From Epithemia pelagica (lineage: Eukaryota; Bacillariophyta; Bacillariophyceae; Surirellales; Surirellaceae): a stretch of DNA of 64,000 nucleotides. The notes under the pieces were generated by a model. The model did no database searches. It saw nothing but the letters and a program-made list of their open reading frames with translations, and had not been told where the DNA came from. A program made the position numbers and the translations under genes. Positions within the stretch are counted from its first letter, which is position 1. Each line of letters starts with the position of its first letter. Of this stretch, positions 1-9,993 are shown piece after piece. The stretch lies in the NCBI GenBank assembly GCA_946965045.2, contig OX337228.1, forward strand, positions 3,410,001-3,474,000. The letters run 5' to 3'.

Positions 1-2517
1 GGTGTCTCATACCCTCTCACAGCTGAGGAAGAAGAGCCAGCCAGACGCGCTGAGAATGAGGCAATCCTCGAATATGGCAACCATGCCTCTGGTAAGAAAA
101 ACCCCGACGCTCTTTCCAAAGTCCTCCGAAAAGACGCGTCCAAGGGTTTTTCCCTCCCCATCATGTTTCTCTGCGCAACCGAGATCAAACATAACCGGAT
201 CAGTCCAATGGGAGTAGCCCACCAAATGGGCATCGATGCCAATGGCGATCTTGTTCCCAAAGACCGTCTGACCCACGATCAATCATTTTCCCTTGGATTC
301 TGCCCCTCGACAAACGACTTGATCGATCAAAGCAAATTGATTGACCTGGTGATGGGCCACTGTTTAGATCGAGTGATCCACCAAATTGTCGCATTGCGCT
401 GGCACTTCCCAAATGATCGTATCGTCATAAGCAAATTCGATTGGTCTTCTGCTTATCGTCGCGTTCACGGAGACGGCGATGTTGCAGCAAGGAATATAAC
501 CATTGATCCATCCAATTCCTTTGCCCACCTAAATCTCCGCTTGACTTTCGGAGCTTCAGCCAATCCAGCCGAATTTTCCATCGTCTCCAAAATTGGAACT
601 GACCTCTGCAACGATCTCGCCGATTTCGACGATTGGCAACCAACCGATTGCCAATCACCACTCCAAGAAGGCATTGGGGGACCCAAGTACCTACCAGAAG
701 AATTCCCCGTAGCTCCAGCATGCGAATTGGCTGTTTCTGTCCCAACTCGTCCTCATGGATTTCATGATTCATACCTGGATGACATGATTCAAGTCTTCCT
801 CGCCACCAACCCACATCTCGCCCGATGTCCCAGTATTGTCCCACTCGTTGTCCATCTCATGACAAGGCCCGTAGCCGACAACGAACCGATCCCAAGAAAA
901 GACATGTTGGAAGCAGACAAACTCGCAGCCGAAGGCGCTCCTGCCGAAGAGCAACGAGTTCTCGGGTGGATTGTTGACACAAGGTGACTTCTCCTTCGCC
1001 TCCCAAAAGACAAGTTGATTGGTTGGACACGCGAAGTGAATCAAATGTTATCCAGTCGACGGACAACCTTCCAAAACCTTCGCAGTCTCATCGGGAAATT
1101 GCTCCATGCCACCAAAGGCATTCCACACGCGTCCTTCTGGTTGTCACGGCTACGCGAATACCAAACATTCATCGAACAAGCGTTTCGGCAAAAACAGCAA
1201 TCGAAACCACCCGACACCAACAAGGATCCAAAACAACCAAAACAAAACAGAGATGTACCACCTTCATTCTATCGGTACTCCATCCCTGAGTCCATCGCCA
1301 ACGACCTCCAAGTGTGGCCGTCCCTCCTCCAACACTCCCACGACGGCATCTCACTTAACCGACTAGTTTGTCGCGTACCCACACATCTCTTCCATGCAGA
1401 CTCATGCCCTGAAGGAATGGGCGGTTACTCTGTTCGATCCGGCAGAGCATGGCGATTCCAAATCGACCAATCAAGACTCGAAGCTCTTGCCCAACTCGAC
1501 CCATCATCTACCAACACACGCGCCAACAATCTTTTTGAGTACATCGCAATTGTTGTGTCAATGTGGGTTGATTGTTGGTACGATGACATCGATGAAAACT
1601 CGGCCGTACTGAGTCTCTCCGACAACTCATCCGCCGTCGGCTGGATGTACAAATCGTCCTTCGGCTCCGACAAGCCGCTACAGGTCCAAGTCTCGAAGAA
1701 ACTGACCGACTTGATTCTCCACCACAAGTTTGCCCTTCAAGCGGAACACATCCCTGGGAGCAAGAACGACGTGTCAGACATCCTGTCAAGATACTGGTCT
1801 CTTAACGATAACGATCTTACCCTTTTTCTTCATGAAAATTTTATGTTGCAGATTCCAGAGAATTTTCACATCAGTCCCTTGCCCAACGAAATACTATGTT
1901 GGATCTCCTCGATCGTGCCAGCGTGTCCCGCATCTTCTTCGGCAAAACCGAAGGATCGCACCAAAAGCGCGACAAATGCTGGGAACGATGGACAGAACAT
2001 CTTGACAAGATCGGATTCGGTCACGACCCGCTCCTTGAATCCATCCGAGCAACCAACCACAGAGCCAGCATTGCATGCTCCTTCTTGCAATCCCTCCGCG
2101 ATGCCGAATTCACCCCCAATCGCGACCGCTCGAACCCTCTTCGAGCAAGCACTCTTGGCCAAGCCATTGGAGACTTGGCATCGTGCTTCCGGCATCACGA
2201 CCGGCCGAGCCCCTGCCACAGTCAAGACAGCCATCACCTCCACACCCTCGTCGCTTCCCTCAAACGCGCGTGGTCAAATCTGGATCCCCCCGAGAAACGA
2301 GAAAAAGCAGTCACCGCAAAGCACCTCCGCTTTCTCTGGTTCCATTGCTGTCGAACAAACAAACTCACCAACCCACCAAGAGTCTACGACTTCTCCACAT
2401 TCAAGGCCGTCGTCGCCGACCTTGCCGGCTGTGGGTTCTTCTTCGGCTGTCGCAGTTGTGAACTCACAACCGTGCCCCACCGAGGAAAAACAAAGCTCCT
2501 TACAATCGGAGATGTAG
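1..2517 (+). pseudogene. Reverse transcriptase / RNase H ORF, 5' partial, one in-frame stop
   Basis: The frame is open from the first base. Palm motif A is seen as KFDWSSAYRRV near 435-465 and the catalytic YLDD box near 772-783. Downstream, HADSCPEGMGGYS (about 1396) and LSDNSSAVGWM (about 1615) fit an RNase H fold with acidic residues. A TGA at 985-987 interrupts the frame just after the RT palm; the same frame then continues without a break to the TAG at 2515-2517. The stop would be an Arg codon (CGA) with one base change. The C-terminal part, from about 1900, is low-complexity Ser/Pro/Thr and overlaps the recombinase ORF, so it may be only fortuitously open. The enzyme would copy the element RNA into DNA. 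Family assignment is firm at the RT level; the exact DIRS subgroup is inferred. Confidence 0.8.
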
Positions 2518-3260
2518 TCTTCTACACGGCAAAGAAACACGAAACAATCGCCGCCAATCACCCCAACTTTCACCATCTCGCGAAGTATGTATCCATAACC
2601 TTTCGCGACCAAAAGAACAACCACAAAGCAGAAACACGGACTCAAAGCCGGACCAGCGATCCCGTACTCGACCCTGTCCTCCTCTGGGGCCGAGTCATTC
2701 GCAGAATCCTGCACTACCGTCCAAAAGCCCCTCCAACCACCACAGTAAATTGCTGGTATGACCCAACCAACCCATCTCTTCCTCCCCGTTTCGTCCGACA
2801 AGAAGACACTCGCAACCTGTTACGAGAAACCTGTGTATTGGGCGGCGGATTCAACGCCTTTGGCTACCACCCAATGGACATTGGGACGCATTCCCTTCGG
2901 TCAGGAGCAGCCATGGCTCTCTTCCTGGCTGATTGTTCTGTCACCAAGATTATGATCTTGGGGCGATGGAGTTCGACAGCATTTATGAGATACATTCGAC
3001 CCCAAGTACTCGAATGGACAACCGGCATGGCTCAACTCATGCTTACAACAACGGACTTTCGCCATGTCGATAACTCCACAGCAGCTTCCCGCGTCGCCTC
3101 CTTGGAAAACCTGCGGAATCGACTCAACAACCTTCTTGATCCAGCGCTTCAAACCAACAGCGAAACTGGTCTCGAATCACCGGATGAAAACCTCTTTAAC
3201 AACTTCAATGGCCAAGATCCCCAACATCACTTCCCCAACACTCTCCATCTCGACTTCTAG
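1896..3260 (+). CDS. Tyrosine recombinase of the DIRS-order retrotransposon
   Basis: 454 codons in a different frame from the RT/RNase H ORF, overlapping it by 622 bp. Long overlap of the recombinase ORF with the RT ORF is usual in DIRS-like elements. The C-terminal catalytic region is recognisable: an arginine in GCRSCELTTV (about 2445), then HSLRSGAAMALF (about 2890), GRWSSTAFMRYIRPQ (about 2963) with the likely Tyr nucleophile. This is the usual R...HxxR...W/H...Y order of phage-integrase-type enzymes. The N-terminal part reads as a helical SAM-like DNA-binding region (WERWTEHLDKIGF). The frame is intact. The start used is the first Met of the open frame and is uncertain because of the overlap. 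Role: integration of the circular cDNA. Confidence 0.82.
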   Translation: MLDLLDRASVSRIFFGKTEGSHQKRDKCWERWTEHLDKIGFGHDPLLESIRATNHRASIACSFLQSLRDAEFTPNRDRSNPLRASTLGQAIGDLASCFRHHDRPSPCHSQDSHHLHTLVASLKRAWSNLDPPEKREKAVTAKHLRFLWFHCCRTNKLTNPPRVYDFSTFKAVVADLAGCGFFFGCRSCELTTVPHRGKTKLLTIGDVVFYTAKKHETIAANHPNFHHLAKYVSITFRDQKNNHKAETRTQSRTSDPVLDPVLLWGRVIRRILHYRPKAPPTTTVNCWYDPTNPSLPPRFVRQEDTRNLLRETCVLGGGFNAFGYHPMDIGTHSLRSGAAMALFLADCSVTKIMILGRWSSTAFMRYIRPQVLEWTTGMAQLMLTTTDFRHVDNSTAASRVASLENLRNRLNNLLDPALQTNSETGLESPDENLFNNFNGQDPQHHFPNTLHLDF

Positions 3261-3312
3261 CCCAGCTGGACATCGTTGGATTGTAATATCGGGTTTGATG
3301 GTAGTGGAGCCA

Positions 3313-3477
3313 TTTTTGGTTTCAGAGGCCTTCGGCAAAACTATGTGTCTATCGTTTAGATTTAGAATCTTGTTTACAAATCTCAACGGACCAAGTTTTC
3401 GGTGACAGAACCGACTGCGATCTCTCGGACAGACTGAAACGGCACGTGCCAAGGATGTTTGTCGTAGTGTCTCTTCG
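3313..3477 (+). repeat. Split direct repeat, copy B1
   Basis: 165 bp, matching 3737-3901 with a single mismatch (a T/C difference in the agac-t/c-gaaac stretch). It begins 53 bp after the recombinase stop. The near identity suggests a young or recently active element. Confidence 0.9.
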
Positions 3478-3736
3478 TTGTCTGTACTGGGTGGAGTGAC
3501 GTGGCCGATGCTGGCCAGACTCCGCGACCGACAACAGAGGTGCGACTGCTCCGCCTCCTCGACGCGAGGCGAGCATCCGATTTGATTCCCACAATCGGAA
3601 GTTTTAGGATGACCCTGATGCAGAGTCGTTGGAGCGTGAGAAGAGCTCACTCTTCTTGGGTTCAGATCTTTGCAACGACTACGAGACGAGTTCGGGATCG
3701 CAACGATTCTAGTTAGCTAATCTTAAAATTTCCCCT

Positions 3737-3901
3737 TTTTTGGTTTCAGAGGCCTTCGGCAAAACTATGTGTCTATCGTTTAGATTTAGAATCTTGTTTA
3801 CAAATCTCAACGGACCAAGTTTTCGGTGACAGAACCGACTGCGATCTCTCGGACAGACCGAAACGGCACGTGCCAAGGATGTTTGTCGTAGTGTCTCTTC
3901 G
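3737..3901 (+). repeat. Split direct repeat, copy B2
   Basis: Second copy of the 165-bp repeat. Together with B1 it brackets a 259-bp spacer, the arrangement expected for B1-A2-B2 at the 3' end of PAT/Ngaro-type elements. Confidence 0.9.
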
Positions 3902-4200
3902 GGCCTAATATTGGTCATGTCCTATCTAGTTGAAATGGTGTACCCAAAGAGCGCTCCCGGGGTGTAATGGGTACACCCAGGGACGAGGCACTACCTAGCT
4001 AGATGGTGGGTTTGGTGTTAGGCGAATCGGAAATTCTTCCTCTACTCTGGTGGAATTATTGTTTGTCTACTCATTCATGTTTACATTGTATAGCCTCTTG
4101 ACAAAGTCCACATTTTATCTCCAACATCTACTACCTCAAAAGAAAGTCCAGATTAATTCAGAGTGTGAACAAGGTAGGGTCACCATATCAAGATCAAGCA
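3902..4200. other. Intergenic spacer
   Basis: No gene seen. It holds a CTAG-rich stretch around 3925-4005 with a 'gggtgtaatgggtacaccc' near-palindrome (about 3959-3978). The importin gene ends convergently into this spacer. Confidence 0.5.
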
Positions 4201-7200
4201 TCACGATGTCTCGTCCAGAGCGGTTGTTCGATTCGCGGTGCTCTTTGGAAATGGCATCACCCCAGAGTTACAAATCGTTGAAACAGGACTACTCTGAAGC
4301 TGCATAACGATGTCCGAGAGCGCTGAACAGGTCTCCTCTGTGGCAACATCTTGTTCGTCTTGGACCAACGCAAGGATATCCGAAGCAACTCGGAGAACTG
4401 TGTTGGAGTCTCTTCGAAGGTCAAGGTGCCCTCCCTTCACCAGATCACAAAAACCGGCATGGCATATCTTTGCTTCATCGTAGTCATCAGATAAAGGCAG
4501 ATTTGTCAAGAACAACGATATCGCTAGTTCCCTGCATAGTAGGCCTGAAGCCTGAAATGGTGCTTGACCGATAAGGAAAAGTGACGCCACGGCCGATACG
4601 CAATTCTCAAAAAGTGGCAAGTAAGAGGATTTGTTTCCTTGGACAATGGGAATGATCGCGTCGACAACAGCTGCTGCATGTGGTCCCAGGAGACCTGCAG
4701 AAGGTGACCTAGAAAGTTGAATCACGCCATAAACCGACGCCTTCTTCAATTCGTCGTCTCCTTCATTGGAGACGTCATTCAGACCGAGAAGTATTCCCGG
4801 GACTAGAAGAGGCCCAATCTCCATCTGAGCATGAGGACCGCAGAATTCCACGCAGTCGTCAAATAGCCATATAGCAGCCAAGCGCGCACGTACATCTTTG
4901 CCTTCTGTGAGGAAAGATCCCAAAGCAGGCACCACGTATTCTTTGAATATTGGGTAGAACGACGGGGCAAAAAGTTTGAGAGTATAGCCCACGGAATCGA
5001 CCAATGGAGTCAGTAGTTTTTCTTCTTGTTGAAGTATTTCAAGATATGACGCCCTCTCGTCTTCTCCCGAAAACTTGCCGGAGGATGACAACAGCGCAGC
5101 AACTTTTGCACGCCTTTCAAGGCACGGGGTAATCGACGACATCCATAGCTTCACCAAGCACTTCACATCGTCCAGGGTAAAGCTACTGAGGAGTCCTTCG
5201 ATTCGTTGTTGCCTTCTAATGTAAGTGCTGTTCAATATTTCGCTTGTCCCGTCAGCAAGAGCATAGAGAGCATCGATATCATCCTCCTTCGACAATTGAT
5301 TGGTGAGTTCGAGAAGGAGATTTCTTAGAGGAAAGCATAATGAAAAGTCACCGGTTTCGTCACCGTAGCAGCTGACCGCTTCGTAAACAGCCGCAAGAGA
5401 CTGGGCTGCTGTTGCGCGCACGTCAGCAAAGTAACGAAAATGAAGCAATGGAATGAGAGAATCGAAGCATTGTGAGCCATAGGAAGAGAATAGACTTTGG
5501 AGGGCGATTGCATGCTCGTAGATACCCCGAATAGCTTCAGCTTTCTCTTCGATTTTTGAAGTGGATATTGTGAGCTTCGTAAGTCCATGCCCAGGGACAA
5601 CAACAGACACGCTTTCTTGCCCAGCTTCTTCGTCCACTTCGATAGCATTACGTTGACTTCCGTCAACATCAGCGACGGCTCCCTCCTGATGAAAAGATTA
5701 TAAGACGGAACGTGTGAGAAAATAAAAAACACATTTTATATAAGTCAAATTCACTTACCGCAATTTCAATGTCAGTAGGTGCCTGGACACGCCGGAGCAG
5801 ATGAGGCATGACCACATTCGAGTACGATGCGTACGCCTCTCCTGCGACTGAGGCAATCCGAGCACAGGATGAAAGCAGTTGTCCCAAGGGAATATTAGTG
5901 TTTGCATCATCAGGGTCTTTTTGCAAAACTGGAATTATCCATTGCATTATCAGGGTCGCATCGGGTCCAAAGATATGTCTCGCCTCTTCTCCAATTGATT
6001 GACCGACAATAGTCGCTGCCTCAATGACCGTCCCTTGGAGCTGGAGATCTTCGTATTCATTCGATTTAGAGTGCTGCGCCAAAGATAGGAGACGTGGCAT
6101 CACTTCCGAGTAATATGGTATAAATGATGGTCCCGAAACATGTGCGAGACAGATAATCGATTGAACTGCGTGACGTTGTAGAGCTGTTGACCCAGATAGA
6201 GGGCTTTGAAGTGCAGCAATAAGCTCTTGCAAATATGGTGTTATGAAGCCCTTGCTTTCAACGGTATCGGGGGAATTGGGTCGACAGTAGGATGCCAATA
6301 CTGTGCACGCCATGACTTTCACGTGATCCGAGTTTGACCTTAGTCCAGTAACTAGCGTTTGGGTAATCCGCTGCGAAAACATATTCCATATGATACTATC
6401 CTCTGTCTCGCACAGTATTGCCAAAAGTTGCAGCGATTGATATTGAACACGGAAATTACCAACCCCACCCGCCAGCTCTAGGGACGCTTGGAGTGCTGTT
6501 GGAATGTATTTAGCAAAGGCCAGCGGAGCCTCTTCTGCGCACGCCTGAATGCATACAATGGCTGCCCACTGGTTTGCCCAGTCCATATCCAGGTGACGTT
6601 CCAGAAGAGGGAGCACGACGGACATGGCCAAGTCAGGGGATGTACAAATCCACGCCTTGATCTGTTCGAAGGCATAGCCAGCCTCTCCATCATCGTCTCC
6701 GAACGTGACTTTGTCCACGACCGAGAATGTGACCTCCTGAGTCGCCCATTGCTGCACGTCAGAGTCAACTTCACCATGAAGAATGTTCATAAGGCGCGGA
6801 ATAATCGAGCTAACGAGAGATTGACGCATCGTATCTGGTAATTTGTTCTTCATGTGACCAACAAGAAGGCTGAGTACGTGGACAGATTGAACTGCAAGTT
6901 TCCTGTCTACGTCTTGCTCTGCAATTTTTAGACAAACCAGGACTGTGCGCTCCCAAGCCAATGTTCCACTTCCAACAAAAAGCTGTGGGACTGAGTGGGC
7001 TGCTTCCATCCATATGGGGAGTATCTTCTCGACAATACTGCAGTCGGAGAGCATATCGTGAAAAGACAGGAGGGGCAGAAATGCCTCAGTCCCGAGTTGG
7101 CCAACAAGTGGATTATCCACAGGTTCTGACATTGGTTCTTCAGAAGGAAGCTCGCTTCCATGTGCTAATGCACAGGCAGTTGTAATAACAAGTTCTGTTG

Positions 7201-7904
7201 CGACAACATAGAGTCGCCCTTTGTCTGGCCAACTTTGGTCCATCTCTTGATTCGAGTCATTCAAAAAGACAGGATGTTCCAACACCGACCTTATCAGTTG
7301 TGGCAAGCTAGGTAGAGCCATCTGCGTGAAAGATAAGGGTGCTTCTCTCGACAGAGATACTAGAAGCTGAAGGTTTTCCACTTCTCCCGCGGAGGCCTAT
7401 AAGGTACAAGAATTTAGTTGGTAAGACTTGGCAAGAAGGACAGGGCATGTGGACCGGATCACTTACAGAGGCAGCAACGGAGGAAAGGATTTGCGAGATC
7501 ACGATGGAGGAAGTTGATCCGTTCTGATTAGCGTCTTTTTGTCCTGATGCTTCCAGAACCTGACATATGGCAGCCAAGCAATACCCAACGGCTGTTTTGG
7601 TGGATGGTGGCATTGCTGCATGGGCTTGTATCACTGGGCTCGCCATGCTCTGCAAGAGAGCAGCATCCGTTTCTCCATCCAACTTGAGAATGTCACGTCG
7701 AAGCAGAACTGCTGCCATATGAAGTAAGGGTCCGGAAGTAACAGAAGCTGACAAAGACATCAAGGTTTGAACAAAAACAGCAACTCGATCTGTGAGGCTT
7801 GTCTCCAGCAACTGCTTCTCAGCAGCCTTTCGTTCAACATCATTGCCCGTGATCAAGTACTGCAAGGTTTCCGACGACAAGCAGGAAGTCGGTGTCGACG
7901 ACAT
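4201..7904 (-). CDS. Importin-beta family nuclear transport receptor (IPO5/IPO4-like)
   Basis: Three exons: 7904-7467, 7396-5759 and 5685-4201 (complement), with 70- and 73-bp GT-AG introns, both in phase 0. The joined protein is 1186 residues, near the roughly 1100 usual for importin-5/Kap121. The N-terminus (SSETLQYLITGNDVERKAAEKQL) matches the first HEAT helices of importin-4/5, and helical HEAT repeats run to the end (for example RHAVQSIICLAHVSG, RLAAIWLFDDCVEFCGP). These receptors carry cargo such as ribosomal proteins and histones through nuclear pores and release it on binding Ran-GTP. The Met at 7904 is preferred to an upstream Met because the upstream residues are hydrophobic and unlike the family. 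It could be importin-4 instead of importin-5; this cannot be settled by eye. The gene is head-to-head with the FkbM gene, 283 bp apart. Confidence 0.88.
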
Positions 7905-8187
7905 TGTAGAGGAATGAAACCTTGATCGAAGCCCAAAAGCCAAGTAATTGTGAAATGTGAATGGAACTGGAGGTGCAATGAAGAAAATGAATGAAGAATG
8001 AAGCATTCCCGCGCTCATCTTTTGTGGCGGGCTACGTCTGCGTGGGCATGTCGCGCGTGCACCGTACGTGGATGGCGTGTAAAGTCTTGAAGGTTACCGC
8101 CCACATTTTCCCTCCAACAATGGAGAAACTTGTCACCCATAGTGTCCCTAATACTTTCAACTTTCAACAAACAGTTGCGGCGACAAA
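7905..8187. promoter_or_regulatory. Divergent intergenic region between importin and FkbM genes
   Basis: 283 bp between two divergently transcribed start codons, so promoters for both genes must lie here or in the 5' leaders. No specific element is recognised with confidence. Confidence 0.4.
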
Positions 8188-9441
8188 ATGATCACAACCG
8201 CATTGATATCTCCCTCATCTTCTAACGGCACCTCAAAACGTGTTATGTCTCCTGTGAACACGAAACAGAGAGAAGGAGGAAATGCTTTCGTATCTGCGAT
8301 GTTTCATCGTTATCCTTGGGTGACCTTTTGTGGAGGAATGATGATTGGCATCCTTCTTTCGTCGTCCTTTCTTTTATTTACGGTGGTGGAGTGGAGCGTC
8401 TGTTCAGAGCCCTACCGTCGCCATCATGACTTTTTGGGTCACCGCAGCAGTCGAGATTCACAAGTCAACAGTGACAACTCTCTCTATACCACCACTTCGG
8501 ACATGAAGTTACATCCGACGGAGCTGGAAGCAATGGTGATTGACAACGGGTGGTCCATGGGCTACTTTTTCACTGGCGACAATCGCCATATTGTGGATGC
8601 AAGCGCCATCCCTAGAGACTACTTCCAACAAGTCCACTGGTTTTCTCAGCTCCGACAAGATTATCTAGTTTCTGAGTTGTTGCAGAAAAAGAGAAATGGC
8701 TATTTTGTTGATCTCGCAGCCAACGACGCCATTCGGATTTCAAATACATATGGTACGTTACCTCTAAATCGTGAAGGCTTTTTGTTGTCAGTTGTCCTCC
8801 TGATCTTTCATCCTACAGCTCTTGAGCGGTATTTCAATTGGACTGGGCTCTGCGTCGAAGCAAACAGTATGTATTGGTCGAGTCTATCATATCGAAAGTG
8901 TACCTTGATCGGAGCGGTAGTAGGACGTACTCGAATGGAAGAAGTCGTTTTCAAGTTTAGTTCGCGGAAAGGCCCCCAAAGTGGTATTGTAGGTACCGAG
9001 TACGACAACCAGCTCCAAGATCACCCCATAAATTCTTCCTTCATCCGCCCCAACAAAGAGTACCAACGGCGATCGACTGTGACCCTGACCGAGATTCTAG
9101 ATATCTTTCAATCCCCCAAAGTCATTGATTACCTTTCTCTTGATTTGGAAGGGGCCGAATACTACGCGCTAGAAGACTTTGCATTTGATCGCTACCTCTT
9201 CTGTGCGTTGACCATTGAACGACCCACTCAATCACTGAAAGTTTTGTTGCAACAACATGGATACGTCATGTTACGAGACTTGCGCCAATGGGGTGAAACC
9301 CTTTGGATTCATCAAGGCTGCCATGACAGACTTGAGCACAACCAAAGCAAACTTCAAGCCATCGTTTCAATGGATATTCCAAAATACAGCGAGCGGCTGT
9401 TGAGTCGAAAACCACAGGGTGATCATGAGTCTTCGATGTAA
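8188..9441 (+). CDS. FkbM-type methyltransferase, single-pass membrane protein
   Basis: Two exons, 8188-8752 and 8819-9441, giving 395 residues. The 66-bp intron (GTACGT...TACAG) is a multiple of three with no stop, so an unspliced reading also looks open. Splicing joins ISNTY to ALERYFNWTGLCVEAN, which restores the continuous SNTYALE...W.G.CVE block typical of FkbM proteins; this is strong support for the intron. Residues about 46-68 form one membrane segment, suggesting a type II Golgi/ER protein. The SAM-binding motif FVDLAAND lies near residue 174 and YLSLDLEGAEY near 294. FkbM enzymes are SAM-dependent O-methyltransferases; in algae they are thought to act on glycans or small metabolites. 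The substrate here is unknown. Confidence 0.85.
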   Translation: MITTALISPSSSNGTSKRVMSPVNTKQREGGNAFVSAMFHRYPWVTFCGGMMIGILLSSSFLLFTVVEWSVCSEPYRRHHDFLGHRSSRDSQVNSDNSLYTTTSDMKLHPTELEAMVIDNGWSMGYFFTGDNRHIVDASAIPRDYFQQVHWFSQLRQDYLVSELLQKKRNGYFVDLAANDAIRISNTYGTLPLNREGFLLSVVLLIFHPTALERYFNWTGLCVEANSMYWSSLSYRKCTLIGAVVGRTRMEEVVFKFSSRKGPQSGIVGTEYDNQLQDHPINSSFIRPNKEYQRRSTVTLTEILDIFQSPKVIDYLSLDLEGAEYYALEDFAFDRYLFCALTIERPTQSLKVLLQQHGYVMLRDLRQWGETLWIHQGCHDRLEHNQSKLQAIVSMDIPKYSERLLSRKPQGDHESSM

Positions 9442-9993
9442 ACAGATAAATTTGACCTTGAAATTTGCCCATGCTCTGTTGTCATGAAAACACACAACCC
9501 CATTAAAGAACATGCAGAGAGGCCAAGGTTGAGGATCGAAAGAGTGATGAGCCAATAGCAGCTCAAAACAAGACATGTACTTCGATCTGGCAGAGTGGCA
9601 ACGGTATCATGTCCATTGGACCGTTTTGATCCAATCCGTTAAACCGCGCACAAGACTACGCTGTTGATGAGACAGCCCGAATGTAGTCCACCAACCGAAG
9701 CCATACGATAACAGTCACATGATTCTATTGCTCAAGATTGAACGGACCAGAAAGTTTGGTATTTGAACGTTCCGGCTAGCTGGATGAGCGCAAATATATG
9801 GAGAACAGATTCCATTTCTTACCTGTCTCAAGATGCCATGCTCCATGGTGCATGATCGTGGCGTATGCCGTCGCTATGCTGTCCGTCCTCCGTCCGTGCA
9901 TATCTGGAGCGAGTCGCGGGGCAATGCTCACCCGCTTTTGGTAGCTGGAAGCTGGAAGCAATATTTCGAACTCGACAACGCAGACAAAGCACG
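9442..9993. other. Intergenic spacer upstream of XPC/Rad4 gene
   Basis: 552 bp between the FkbM stop and the preferred XPC start. An in-frame Met at 9865 would extend the XPC protein by 43 residues but that extension is Cys/Ser-rich and unlike the acidic start of the family. Nothing else is seen. Confidence 0.4.

Larger units (their letters stand above)
1..3901 (+). mobile_element. Tyrosine-recombinase retrotransposon (PAT/Ngaro-like DIRS order), 5' truncated by window
   Basis: The order is reverse transcriptase, RNase H, tyrosine recombinase, then a 165-bp direct repeat pair separated by 259 bp. DIRS-order elements integrate through a tyrosine recombinase instead of a DDE integrase and have no LTRs. 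Members with split direct repeats are laid out A1-ORFs-B1-A2-B2; here B1 is 3313-3477, A2 would be 3478-3736 and B2 3737-3901. A1 and any gag lie left of the window, so this cannot be fully checked. The right boundary at 3901 is simply where the repeat ends. Confidence 0.8.
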
